64,000 bases of DNA from positions 1-64,000 of the forward strand of contig CALTCK010000001.1 in assembly GCA_943842625.1 (NCBI GenBank). Reading direction: 5' to 3'. The position numbers and the translations under genes were made by a program. A model generated the notes under the pieces. That model was given only the letters and a program-made list of their open reading frames with translations, was not told the origin of the DNA and ran no database searches. The number at the start of each line of letters is the position of its first letter. Position 1 is the stretch's first letter. This DNA comes from an uncultured Flavobacteriaceae bacterium (GTDB taxonomy: Bacteria; Bacteroidota; Bacteroidia; Flavobacteriales; Flavobacteriaceae). Positions 29,237 to 37,451 of this stretch are shown here, piece after piece.

Positions 29237-30188
29237 TTAATTCTTATCATAAACATCTTTACGATAATGTTCTTCTTCTCCTTCTAATATTTGAAGGTAA
29301 CTTTTATAGCGAGACCAAGCAATTTCTCCATTTTCTAATGCTTCCTTAATAGCACATTTTGGTTCTTCTAAATGCAGACAATTATTAAATTTGCAATACT
29401 CTTTAAGTTTAAAGAATTCTGGATAATACCCTGACAATTCTTCTTTATCAATTTCAACCATTCCAAAACCTTTTATTCCTGGTGTATCTATAATTTGAGA
29501 TTCAAACGAAAGATCAAACATCTCAGCAAATGTTGTAGTATGTTGTCCTTGTAGATGTTGATCAGAAATTTCTTTAGTTTTAATTTTAATAGAAGGTTCG
29601 ATAGAATTAACTAGAGTAGATTTTCCTACACCACTATGACCAGAGAAAACACTGACTTTATTTTTCATAAGCGCCTTCACTTTTTGAATATTTGTTCCTG
29701 ATTTAGCAGAAATCTCAATACAATCATAACCTATGGTCTGATATAAATGTAGCTAAAGATTTTATTTCGCCTAACTCATTTTCTGAATAAGAGTCAATTT
29801 TATTAAATAATAAAATTGTTTTAATACCATAAGCTTCCGAGTTAACCAAAAATCGGTCAATAAAAGCTGGAAAAGTTGGAGGATTATTCAGTGTTATAAG
29901 TAAAAAAGCCAAATCAATATTAGCAGCAATGATCTGTGTTTGTTTTGATAAATTAACTGATTTACGTATGATATAATTATTTCTTTCTTGAATGGTATAA
30001 ATAACACCAAACTCTTCATCCCCTTTTTTATCAACTTCAAAATGAACAACATCTCCAACCGCAACTGGATTGGTTGACTTGATACCTTGAATTCGGAACT
30101 TTCCTTTTAATCTGCACTCATAAAAAATTCCTTGCTCATTTTTTACATGGTACCAACTGCCTGTAGATTTGTATACTATTCCTTTCAT
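29237..30188 (-). CDS. rsgA: Ribosome small-subunit GTPase RsgA, frameshifted
   Basis: Circularly permuted GTPase that matures the 30S subunit. The N-terminal OB-fold and G4 motif (LLFNKID) are in one frame, which stops at 29724 after SLATFISDHRL. The remainder (YQTIGYDCIEISAKSG, then G1 GHSGVGKSTL, G3 DTPGIKGFG, and the zinc-binding YCKFNNCLHLEEPKC) is in the +1 frame. One extra base near 29737-29743 explains it; the corrected length is 316 residues, as expected. A sequencing error is likely, although rsgA is dispensable in many bacteria. Confidence 0.92.
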
Positions 30189-30247
30189 TAAGACAAAAAT
30201 CTTAAATTATATTTAATCGAGAGGTCTATTTTAAAAAGAATATTCAT

Positions 30248-31333
30248 TTATTGGTCTTGATGAAGTTTGTTTTGGTGATTAATTGATTCTTGATGAATAG
30301 CTTTATATATTTTTAAAATAAATTCTTTGCTCAAGCCATTTTCTTTACCTTCTAGTATCATTTTTTCTAAGATTTCATTCCAGCGTTTATTTTGTAAAAT
30401 AGCAACATTGTTATCTTTCTTTAAAACACCAATTTTATCTGCTATTTTCATCCTTTTACCCAGTGTTTCAGTTAATTTATGATCGACCATATCAATCTGT
30501 GTTCTGAGATTTGCTAATTTATTTTGATATTCAATAGCATTTCCTTCTTCATCTCTAATCTTTAAATTAGTGGTGATTTGCTTTAATTTGTCTGGGGTAA
30601 TCTGTTGCTGTTCATCGCTCCAAGCATCGTCAGGTTGATGGTGCGTCTCTATCATAAGGCCATCAAAATTTAAATCTAAAGCTCTTTGGCACAAATCAAA
30701 AATAATATCTCTTCTTCCTGCAATATGAGAAGGGTCTATCAGTAATGGTAAATCTGGAAATTGATTTTGTAAATCGATTGGGATTTGCCACTCTGGATTG
30801 TTTCTATACCTAGTTTTTTCATAGTAAGAAAACCCTCTGTGTATGACTCCTATATTTTTTATATTAGAGGTATACAAGCGTTCAACGGCGCCAAGCCAAA
30901 GCGATAAATCTGGATTAACTGGGTTTTTTACTAAAACAACTTTTTTAGTGCCTTTTAGAGCTTCTGCAATTTCTTGAACAATAAAAGGAGAAACTGTAGA
31001 ACGAGCTCCTATCCAGATTATATCGACCTCGTTTTTTATTGCTAACTCCGCATGAGTCGGATTAGCAACCTCTGTGGCAGTCAGAAGTCCTGTTTCATCT
31101 TTTACTTTTTTTAACCATTTCAAACCTATTTTACCGACTCCCTCGAAATTTCCTGGTCTTGTTCTGGGCTTCCAAATACCGGCACGAAAAATAGTAGCAT
31201 CTGTATTTTTTAATTGATGTGCTATATTTAATACTTGGCTTTCTGACTCTGCACTGCACGGTCCTGCGATTACCAACGGATGTTTTAATTCCATTTTATT
31301 TAACCAAGATCTTAGGTTTTTATTATTTTTCAT
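30248..31333 (-). CDS. Bifunctional DAHP synthase / chorismate mutase
   Basis: Couples the first shikimate step to the branch toward phenylalanine and tyrosine. Residues 1-265 form a type I-beta (KDPG-like) DAHP synthase: AGPCSAES (19-26), RAGIWKPRTRPGNFEG, and LIDPSHIAGRRD. Residues about 270-361 form an AroQ-type chorismate mutase helix bundle (LRTQIDMVDHKLTETLGKRM). In Bacteroidota the mutase part usually provides feedback control of the synthase. It overlaps pheA by 11 bp, so it is under the same attenuator. tyrA and an aminotransferase, often found between them, are absent here. Confidence 0.94.
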   Translation of the reverse strand: MKNNKNLRSWLNKMELKHPLVIAGPCSAESESQVLNIAHQLKNTDATIFRAGIWKPRTRPGNFEGVGKIGLKWLKKVKDETGLLTATEVANPTHAELAIKNEVDIIWIGARSTVSPFIVQEIAEALKGTKKVVLVKNPVNPDLSLWLGAVERLYTSNIKNIGVIHRGFSYYEKTRYRNNPEWQIPIDLQNQFPDLPLLIDPSHIAGRRDIIFDLCQRALDLNFDGLMIETHHQPDDAWSDEQQQITPDKLKQITTNLKIRDEEGNAIEYQNKLANLRTQIDMVDHKLTETLGKRMKIADKIGVLKKDNNVAILQNKRWNEILEKMILEGKENGLSKEFILKIYKAIHQESINHQNKLHQDQ

Positions 31334-32195
31334 TAATTAGGTTCTTTAAAAGTTGGCTTGGTTCATTGTCAAAATTTTGTTTGTAAACTCCTATTATTTT
31401 GAGTTCTTCAACTGCTTTTTCAAGTACTTTAGTTACCTCTTTAAACAGGGTATAATCTTTAAAAAAAACATCCACGAAAAAGGCATACTGCCAAGGTTTT
31501 CCTATTATTGGTAAAGACTGTATTTTTGTTAAATTAATTTCAAAAGTACTAAACAATTGCAATACATTTGACAAACTCCCCACCCTATGATCCAATTTAA
31601 ATTTTAAAGTCGCTTTATTTACTTCTTTTGAATAATTTTTATTGTTTTTTCCAACCAAAACAAAACGCGTCTGGTTTTGACTATTATTTTGAATTTTACT
31701 TTCTAATATTTTTAAACCAAATTTTTTCGCTACTTGCTTTCCAGCAATAGCCGCTACTCCTTTAAGATTTTCTTCTTTTATTTTTTTTGCAACTGATGCA
31801 GTATCTGTACCTTCTATAATTTTAAAATGTGGAGGAAACTTTTGCAAATAGTTTTTACATTGAAGTAATGCAACAGGATGTGAATGAATTTCAATAATAT
31901 CGTGAATAGTATCAGTTTCGAGTGCCATAATATACATTTGAATATTTAAAAACACCTCGTCAATAATGATAAGATTACTGGTGTCTATTAAATTATAATT
32001 TGGCAAAATAGAACCTGCTATGGTGTTCTCTATTGCCAAAACTCCAAAATCTGCATTTAAATTATTGATAGATGCTGTGACTTTTTCAAATGAATTACAC
32101 ATTACCAATTCAATTTCGTCATTCGGAAACATTTTTTTTACAGCCATATCGTGAAAAGAACTTTCGATCCCCTGAATTGCAATTTTTAAACTCAT
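31323..32195 (-). CDS. pheA: Prephenate dehydratase
   Basis: Converts prephenate to phenylpyruvate, the last committed step to phenylalanine. The 290-residue product starts MSLKIAIQGIESSFHDMA, has the catalytic NQTRFVLVG (TRF motif) and ends with an ACT domain (HRVGSLSNVLQLFSTFEINLT) for phenylalanine feedback. It is monofunctional; the mutase activity is in the next gene. Transcription is preceded by a leader peptide and terminator (32214-32338), strongly suggesting attenuation by phenylalanine supply. Confidence 0.94.
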   Translation of the reverse strand: MSLKIAIQGIESSFHDMAVKKMFPNDEIELVMCNSFEKVTASINNLNADFGVLAIENTIAGSILPNYNLIDTSNLIIIDEVFLNIQMYIMALETDTIHDIIEIHSHPVALLQCKNYLQKFPPHFKIIEGTDTASVAKKIKEENLKGVAAIAGKQVAKKFGLKILESKIQNNSQNQTRFVLVGKNNKNYSKEVNKATLKFKLDHRVGSLSNVLQLFSTFEINLTKIQSLPIIGKPWQYAFFVDVFFKDYTLFKEVTKVLEKAVEELKIIGVYKQNFDNEPSQLLKNLINEK

Positions 32196-32213
32196 AACTT
32201 TATTTTTTTAAAC

Positions 32214-32243
32214 AAAAAAAGTCCCGAATTATTTCGAGACTTT
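32214..32243 (-). terminator. Attenuator hairpin in the pheA leader
   Basis: An 11-bp stem with one G-U pair and an ATAA loop (AAAGTCTCGAA / TTCGGGACTTT) is followed by seven T on the minus strand, just upstream of pheA. The 5' arm AGTCTC (32236-32241) can pair instead with GAGATT (32276-32281) inside the leader reading frame, giving a 6-bp alternative antiterminator. This is the geometry of ribosome-mediated attenuation. Confidence 0.85.
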
Positions 32244-32266
32244 TATAAATTATACCTAAAGTTTAA

Positions 32267-32338
32267 TTACATATCAATCTCTATCCTATCTTTAAAAAAG
32301 AAATGATAAAAATTTTTAAATGTAACTAATCTGATCAT
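32267..32338 (-). CDS. Phenylalanine leader peptide of the pheA operon
   Basis: A 23-codon reading frame, MIRLVTFKNFYHFFFKDRIE plus IDM, with five Phe and one Tyr within nine residues (FKNFYHFFF). It starts 143 bp upstream of pheA and stops 24 bp before the attenuator hairpin. Short length, codon content and the downstream terminator mark it as a leader peptide sensing charged tRNA-Phe. Stalling at the Phe run would leave GAGATT free to form the antiterminator; reaching the UAA would mask it. Confidence 0.85.
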   Translation of the reverse strand: MIRLVTFKNFYHFFFKDRIEIDM

Positions 32339-32406
32339 TGGTTTATTTTTTTATAAATATAGATAAATAATAAAAACTAGCTGTAATTTTTTACTTTTTA
32401 TTTATG

Positions 32407-32414
32407 TAGTTTTG
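32407..32414 (+). promoter_or_regulatory. -7 box of gldA promoter
   Basis: TAGTTTTG matches TAnnTTTG and lies 14 bp before the gldA ATG. No convincing -33 TTG is visible. Confidence 0.45.
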
Positions 32415-32428
32415 TTTTAAAGAAAAAG

Positions 32429-33133
32429 ATGTCGATTAGAGTAGAAAATATCACGAAGCAGTATGGTGAACAAACTGCCTTGAGTAAAATTTCATTTTCC
32501 ATTAAACGAGGTGAAATAGTTGGATTTCTTGGACCTAACGGTGCTGGAAAATCAACCTTAATAAAAATATTAACTACTTACATATCCTCTTTTGAAGGAA
32601 ATGCGTGGGTTAATAATTATTCTGTCATTGAAGACAAGATTAAAGTACAACAAAGTGTGGGTTACCTCCCTGAACACAACCCCTTATACCCGGAATTATA
32701 TGTAAAAGAATTTCTGAATTTTAATGCAGACATCTATAAAATCGATAAAAATCAAATCGAAAAAGTTATAATCCAAACAGGACTTAAAAAAGAGGCACAC
32801 AAAAAAATAGGAGAACTATCAAAGGGTTATAGGCAACGGGTAGGCTTAGCTAGTGCTTTATTGCATCAACCAAAGGTTTTAATTTTAGATGAACCTACTA
32901 CAGGTTTAGATCCAAACCAATTAATTGAGATTAGAGAACTGGTGAAAAAAGTAGCAAAAGAAGCAAATATTACCGTATTATTTTCTACTCATATTATGCA
33001 AGAAGTGGAAGCTATTTGTGACCGTGTAATTATAATAAACAATGGTGTTTTAATTCATGATAAATCGATATCTGATACATTAAAAGTAACTAGTTTAGAA
33101 ACTTTATTTACTGAACTTACTAATCAAAAATAA
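32429..33133 (+). CDS. gldA: Gliding motility ABC transporter ATPase GldA
   Basis: ATP-binding subunit of the GldA-GldF-GldG transporter. The 234-residue product has Walker A GPNGAGKST (about 35-43), the signature LSKGYRQRVGLA, Walker B VLILDEPTTGLDP and the H-loop STHIMQE. The sequence closely matches Flavobacteriia GldA in its first 45 residues. gldF and gldG are not in this window; in F. johnsoniae gldA is also separate from gldFG. It converges with a lipoprotein gene and overlaps it by 14 bp. Confidence 0.88.
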   Translation: MSIRVENITKQYGEQTALSKISFSIKRGEIVGFLGPNGAGKSTLIKILTTYISSFEGNAWVNNYSVIEDKIKVQQSVGYLPEHNPLYPELYVKEFLNFNADIYKIDKNQIEKVIIQTGLKKEAHKKIGELSKGYRQRVGLASALLHQPKVLILDEPTTGLDPNQLIEIRELVKKVAKEANITVLFSTHIMQEVEAICDRVIIINNGVLIHDKSISDTLKVTSLETLFTELTNQK

Positions 33134-33866
33134 GAGTTCCTGTATAGTATTCGGTAACTTCCACCACCGGTGGAATATTTTTTGAAATAACATCTCCTAA
33201 ACTCCTAATTTCTCCTATGATTGATTGTTGAGGATTTACAATCATTTTGTTGGTACTGCGATGAAAAATATTCAGGTTTTGAATAATCAAATCAGAAGCC
33301 TCTACTCTTGAGTCACCTGCATACAAACCAATATTAGCATTAAACACAGCTCCTTTTAAAAAAAAATTGGAAAAACCATTAGTGATGATTTTTAAATTTT
33401 CAGTGTTTAATTCTAAGTCAAAATCACCGTTAGTATAATATTCGTTGTTTATAAAGTCATCGGAGATCAAATCTAAATTAGGATAATTCAATATCCCTAA
33501 ACTAGTAACAGTTAATTCAGAGCTATTTGTGATTTCACTTACATTTGGAGAGGTAATATAAATTTTGGTTAATCCATAATCACGAATAAAATTACAATTA
33601 ATATTATTAGTTACTATTAATAAATCTCCATTAATACTTATTTCAATATCATTAAAAATATTTTCTCCAGTTTCTACTATTACTTTTTGTTCTGGACCTT
33701 CAGTAATAAATAGTTGAATGTTGTTGTATACCAGGATTCTAGAAAATGATGAAACATTTATTTCAGTTTGAATAATAGCGCCCTCAGATCTAATACAATC
33801 TGGAGCATTTTCACTATTACAAGCTACTAATACTATAAAAAACATCAAAAATATTCCTTTTTTCAT
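33120..33866 (-). CDS. DUF2807-like lipoprotein
   Basis: A 248-residue lipoprotein starting MKKGIFLMFFIVLVACNSEN (lipobox VAC). An in-frame ATG 26 codons upstream would run into the previous gene, so I start 4 bp after that gene's stop. The mature part is a right-handed beta-helix-like repeat of short strands (RILVYNNIQLFITEGPEQKV, DLLIVTNN, LKIITNG) typical of the DUF2807 / head-GIN adhesin-like family. Function is unknown. It follows the PagL-like gene, likely in one operon. Confidence 0.75.
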   Translation of the reverse strand: MKKGIFLMFFIVLVACNSENAPDCIRSEGAIIQTEINVSSFSRILVYNNIQLFITEGPEQKVIVETGENIFNDIEISINGDLLIVTNNINCNFIRDYGLTKIYITSPNVSEITNSSELTVTSLGILNYPNLDLISDDFINNEYYTNGDFDLELNTENLKIITNGFSNFFLKGAVFNANIGLYAGDSRVEASDLIIQNLNIFHRSTNKMIVNPQQSIIGEIRSLGDVISKNIPPVVEVTEYYTGTLIFD

Positions 33867-33870
33867 CTTT

Positions 33871-34971
33871 TTAAAATCTGTAACCAACACCAAATTCAAC
33901 TGCTTCAGCTTGTGCCCAGTGTGATTTAAGGGAAACAACAGCAAATAATTTATTTTTATAAAAATACCTTTTAAAACCAGCCCTTAAATATATTCTTTTT
34001 TCGAATTCGTAAGGGTAATAAACATAATACCCTATTTGGAAAAGAATTCCGTTTTTATCAATACTTAATTCATGACCTACAAATAAACTTACTCTCTTAT
34101 AATCCTCATCTCCACTTAAATTAAACTCTGGATATGCTATTGCAGTGTAGCTAATAAATTCTTCTAAGAATTTCGATATAAATAAATCTGCACCAAACTG
34201 AAGGGTACTGTAATAATTTAATTTTTTATCTATAAAAGCTGAAAATACATAAAAGGGATAAGTTCCAGATCCAATTACATCACTTTGATTCCATCCAGTT
34301 CTGAAAACAAAATTAAATTTAATTTTTTCACTGTAATTAGTCAAATCCTGCTCCCTTACGTATTCGTTTATATTCTTGTAATTTAATTGATAGTTTAATC
34401 CTGCGTTTATTAAAAAAGAATTAGTGCTTGTATTTGGAGCTTTTGTATTTCCATTAGAATAGTGAATGAACATTAATCCTGTTTGAAAACCTAACCCTTT
34501 CCAAATCGAGTTTTTGATAAAATTTGCTTTGATAAAACTTGAACTCAAAAGACTCGTTCCATATGCAATGTTTAAATAATTAGAATCTTGATCATATGGA
34601 TTGGTGTTTAGTGCAAGTCCTGAACCTAAGGTTAATTGCAAGTTTCTTTTGAATAAGTAAAAATTATAATTTGCATAAAGACCATAATTTTCACCAAGGG
34701 TTTCATTTTTAAGATCCTTATATATAAAGGATAAACCCCAATCTGGAAAATTATATTTTTTTTCCCAGTCTTTTAATCCAAATGTTTTTTTATTAAAGGA
34801 TAGAAAAGCTCCGGTTGGATGTCCATTAATTAAATGAGAAATATCAGAATTATGATTGTATATATTTCCATAAAAATAACTCCCCTCTAATTGATAGCTA
34901 TTGTTATTGTTTTCTTGAGAGAAACAACAATAGCAAATCATCATTAAAAGTACAGAGATATTTCTTTTCAT
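33871..34971 (-). CDS. PagL-like acyloxyacyl hydrolase / outer-membrane beta-barrel
   Basis: A 366-residue protein with a signal peptide (MKRNISVLLMMICYCCFSQ) and alternating aromatic beta strands ending in an aromatic residue (EFGVGYRF), as for outer-membrane barrels. The segment FIHYSNGNTKAPNTSTNS has the HxSNG pattern that carries the catalytic His and Ser of PagL lipid A 3-O-deacylases. It is about twice as long as PagL, so the reaction is inferred. It is followed after 4 bp by the DUF2807-like lipoprotein gene. Confidence 0.75.
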   Translation of the reverse strand: MKRNISVLLMMICYCCFSQENNNNSYQLEGSYFYGNIYNHNSDISHLINGHPTGAFLSFNKKTFGLKDWEKKYNFPDWGLSFIYKDLKNETLGENYGLYANYNFYLFKRNLQLTLGSGLALNTNPYDQDSNYLNIAYGTSLLSSSFIKANFIKNSIWKGLGFQTGLMFIHYSNGNTKAPNTSTNSFLINAGLNYQLNYKNINEYVREQDLTNYSEKIKFNFVFRTGWNQSDVIGSGTYPFYVFSAFIDKKLNYYSTLQFGADLFISKFLEEFISYTAIAYPEFNLSGDEDYKRVSLFVGHELSIDKNGILFQIGYYVYYPYEFEKRIYLRAGFKRYFYKNKLFAVVSLKSHWAQAEAVEFGVGYRF

Positions 34972-35042
34972 TATTTTTTTGAAAGGAGCTAATATAAACT
35001 AATCTTTAAAAAAATAATAATTACCACAGAATCTTAAAAAAA

Positions 35043-35074
35043 TTGAATTCTTTTTGTGAAAATATGTATTTTTG
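35043..35074 (+). promoter_or_regulatory. Bacteroidota-type promoter of metK
   Basis: TTG at 35043-35045 and TATTTTTG at 35067-35074 are separated by 21 bp. The predicted transcript would begin around 35081, just before the first stem of the SAM-II-like riboswitch. Confidence 0.65.
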
Positions 35075-35079
35075 TAAAA

Positions 35080-35150
35080 TCAAAAGAGGAAAAATTTGAC
35101 TGATTGCAACCTCTGTTACTAATTTTGGGTAACTATAAATGCTAAAACGT
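35080..35150 (+). ncRNA. SAM-II riboswitch (long-loop variant) upstream of metK
   Basis: P1 is AGAGG (35085-35089) with CCTCT (35110-35114). Its loop contains ATTTGACTGATTGCAA, and the 3' part has ATAAATGCTAAAACG (35135-35149); both resemble the conserved ATTTAAC..ATTGCA and ATAAATGTAGCTAAA blocks of SAM-II. An extra hairpin (GTTAC 35115-35119 with GTAAC 35129-35133) lies between them, as in the long-loop SAM-II variant known in Bacteroidota. Placement before metK makes SAM feedback very likely. The expression platform is unclear. Confidence 0.8.
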
Positions 35151-35234
35151 AAAACAAGTTTCTTAAGAAATCTGTTCTCTCAGCAGGCTGCAATCCATTT
35201 TTTTCTAAAATATTAAATTAAAAATTATCCATTT

Positions 35235-36488
35235 ATGGCTTATTTATTTACATCCGAAAGTGTTTCTGAAGGGCATCCAGATAAAGTTGCCGATCAGATA
35301 AGTGATGCATTGGTTGATCATTTTTTAGCCTTTGACCCACAATCAAAAGTTGCTTGTGAAACTTTAGTAACAACAGGACAAGTAGTTTTAGCAGGGGAGG
35401 TAAAGAGCAACACCTATCTAGATGTTCAGAAAATAGCAAGAGATGTTATCAAAAAAATTGGGTACACCAAAAGCGAATACAAGTTTGATGGCGATTCCTG
35501 TGGTGTATTTTCTTCTATTCACGAACAGTCTCCAGAAATTAATCAAGGAGTTGACAAAGAAGATGGTGAAGAACAGGGAGCAGGTGACCAAGGAATGATG
35601 TTTGGATATGCTACCAATGAAACTGAAAATTATATGCCTTTAGCGCTAGATTTAAGTCATCGCATTTTAGTTGAATTGGCTAAAATTAGAAGAGAATGTA
35701 CTGAAATCGATTATTTAAGACCAGATGCAAAAAGTCAAGTTACGATTGAATATAGTGATGATAATAAACCCGTAAGAATAGACACTATAGTTATTTCGAC
35801 TCAACATGACGAATTTGATGAGGATGCAAAAATGTTAAGTAAAATCGAATCAGATTTAAAATCGATTTTAATTCCAAGAGTGATTACACAGTTAGATCCT
35901 GACACAAAAGCTTTGTTCAATAATGATATTACTTACCATATCAATCCAACTGGTAAATTTGTGATTGGCGGCCCTCATGGAGATACTGGATTAACAGGAA
36001 GAAAAATAATTGTAGATACCTATGGGGGAAAAGGAGCTCATGGTGGTGGTGCTTTTAGTGGAAAAGATCCTAGTAAAGTAGACCGCAGTGCAGCCTATGC
36101 CTCGAGGCACATAGCAAAGAACATGGTAGCTGCTGGGGTTTGTGACGAAGTTTTAGTGCAAGTTAGTTATGCGATTGGTGTTGCAGAACCTACTTCTATC
36201 AATGTAAATACCTACAACACTTCAAAAATTAATAAGAGTGATGGTGAAATATCTAAACTAGTGGCATCTATATTTGATATGCGACCCGCTGCGATTGAAT
36301 CACGTTTAAAACTTAGAAACCCAATTTATATGGAAACTGCTTCGTATGGTCATATGGGAAGAATTCCTGAAGAAAAAGAATTGACTTTTTATGCTGGTGA
36401 TGGTAAAAAAATTAAGAAAATAGTGGAGACTTTTACCTGGGAAAAGTTAGATTTCGTTGATAAAATTAAAAAAGAATTTAAAATTTAA
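35235..36488 (+). CDS. metK: S-adenosylmethionine synthetase
   Basis: Makes SAM from methionine and ATP. The 417-residue product starts MAYLFTSESVSEGHPDKVADQ, with GAGDQGMMFGYA (about 117-128) and GGGAFSGKDPSKVDRSAAY (P-loop and Lys region), all hallmark motifs. A SAM-II-type riboswitch and promoter precede it, giving direct product feedback. It converges with a GSCFA-domain gene and overlaps it by 11 bp (36478-36488). Confidence 0.97.
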   Translation: MAYLFTSESVSEGHPDKVADQISDALVDHFLAFDPQSKVACETLVTTGQVVLAGEVKSNTYLDVQKIARDVIKKIGYTKSEYKFDGDSCGVFSSIHEQSPEINQGVDKEDGEEQGAGDQGMMFGYATNETENYMPLALDLSHRILVELAKIRRECTEIDYLRPDAKSQVTIEYSDDNKPVRIDTIVISTQHDEFDEDAKMLSKIESDLKSILIPRVITQLDPDTKALFNNDITYHINPTGKFVIGGPHGDTGLTGRKIIVDTYGGKGAHGGGAFSGKDPSKVDRSAAYASRHIAKNMVAAGVCDEVLVQVSYAIGVAEPTSINVNTYNTSKINKSDGEISKLVASIFDMRPAAIESRLKLRNPIYMETASYGHMGRIPEEKELTFYAGDGKKIKKIVETFTWEKLDFVDKIKKEFKI

Positions 36489-37425
36489 TGTTAGGAAGCT
36501 TTTTTTCGATTTGATTCATTTTTGTCTTTAAATCTTTTAGAAACAATTGATGTTGTTTACTAATTGGGTCAAAAGGTTGATGTTCTAAACCACTTCGGAT
36601 CGTACGAATCGATTTTTGAATAGATTCGGTTTCTGGAGATACCCAAGCCTTTTTAAACGATTCCCAGATAATTTCGATGGCAAGGTTAGTAGGGTGTATC
36701 ATATCTTCTTTGTAAAAACGGTAATCTCTTAACTCATCCATCATAAGTTCATAAGATGGAAAATAACACACTTTTTTTTCTTCAAAAATAAGTTGATGTA
36801 AAGCGGTTATTAAATGAGCCTTACTTCTGTTATTTTCAATAATACCATCCCTAACGTGTCTTACTGGAGAAATCGTTGTAATTATTTGAGTGTTCGGATT
36901 TCGATTTAAGATTTGAGTAACCATATTTTTATAAGATGTTTTAATTTCTTCTATCGATAGCAATTCTTTCTGAAATTCCTTTTGTGGAATTTTTAAACAA
37001 TTAGCAACTATGGTTTGACTTTTAAGAAGTCGGTATATCCATGCAGTGCCAAAAGTCAAAACAATATGACTTGCGGTTTGTAAATACTCTCTTAATCTGT
37101 TTAATTTGTTATTTATGAGCGATAGAAAATCAATTTTATTAGTTGCGCACAAAGAAGAGTGCATCTCAAAACAATACCAACGTTCATTTTTGAAAAAAAT
37201 ATCATCTTCCGTAAAAAAATCACTTTGTAAGGCTCTTTCGATTATTCGTTCAATAGCTATGGGATGGAATAATATTCCAAAGGGGTTTTGAAGAGTTTGA
37301 AACTTAACATAATCTAATTTATCACCAATACTTTCAACAAAACAGGAACCTACTAACACTATTTTAGAATCGTAATCTATTTTAGGAATTTCAGATTCAA
37401 TAGGTATTTTTGTTTGAAGTTTCAT
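36478..37425 (-). CDS. GSCFA domain protein
   Basis: A 315-residue protein containing the name-giving motif GSCFVESIGDKL (about 27-38) and NPFGILFHP. GSCFA proteins are common in Bacteroidota and related to SGNH/GDSL hydrolases; the early Ser and a late DMIHPTNLAIEIIW (Asp-x-x-His) fit that catalytic pattern. No signal peptide is visible. Its substrate is unknown. It lies 26 bp downstream of alaS on the same strand. Confidence 0.85.
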   Translation of the reverse strand: MKLQTKIPIESEIPKIDYDSKIVLVGSCFVESIGDKLDYVKFQTLQNPFGILFHPIAIERIIERALQSDFFTEDDIFFKNERWYCFEMHSSLCATNKIDFLSLINNKLNRLREYLQTASHIVLTFGTAWIYRLLKSQTIVANCLKIPQKEFQKELLSIEEIKTSYKNMVTQILNRNPNTQIITTISPVRHVRDGIIENNRSKAHLITALHQLIFEEKKVCYFPSYELMMDELRDYRFYKEDMIHPTNLAIEIIWESFKKAWVSPETESIQKSIRTIRSGLEHQPFDPISKQHQLFLKDLKTKMNQIEKKLPNIKF

Positions 37426-37451
37426 AGGTAGTACAACAAAGCTAAAAGGGT

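Noticed and set aside
35151-35200. TTTCTTAAGAAA palindrome and a CAGC/GCTG mini-hairpin after the riboswitch
   Set aside because: Too short for a convincing terminator and without a T run directly behind them; not annotated as an expression platform.
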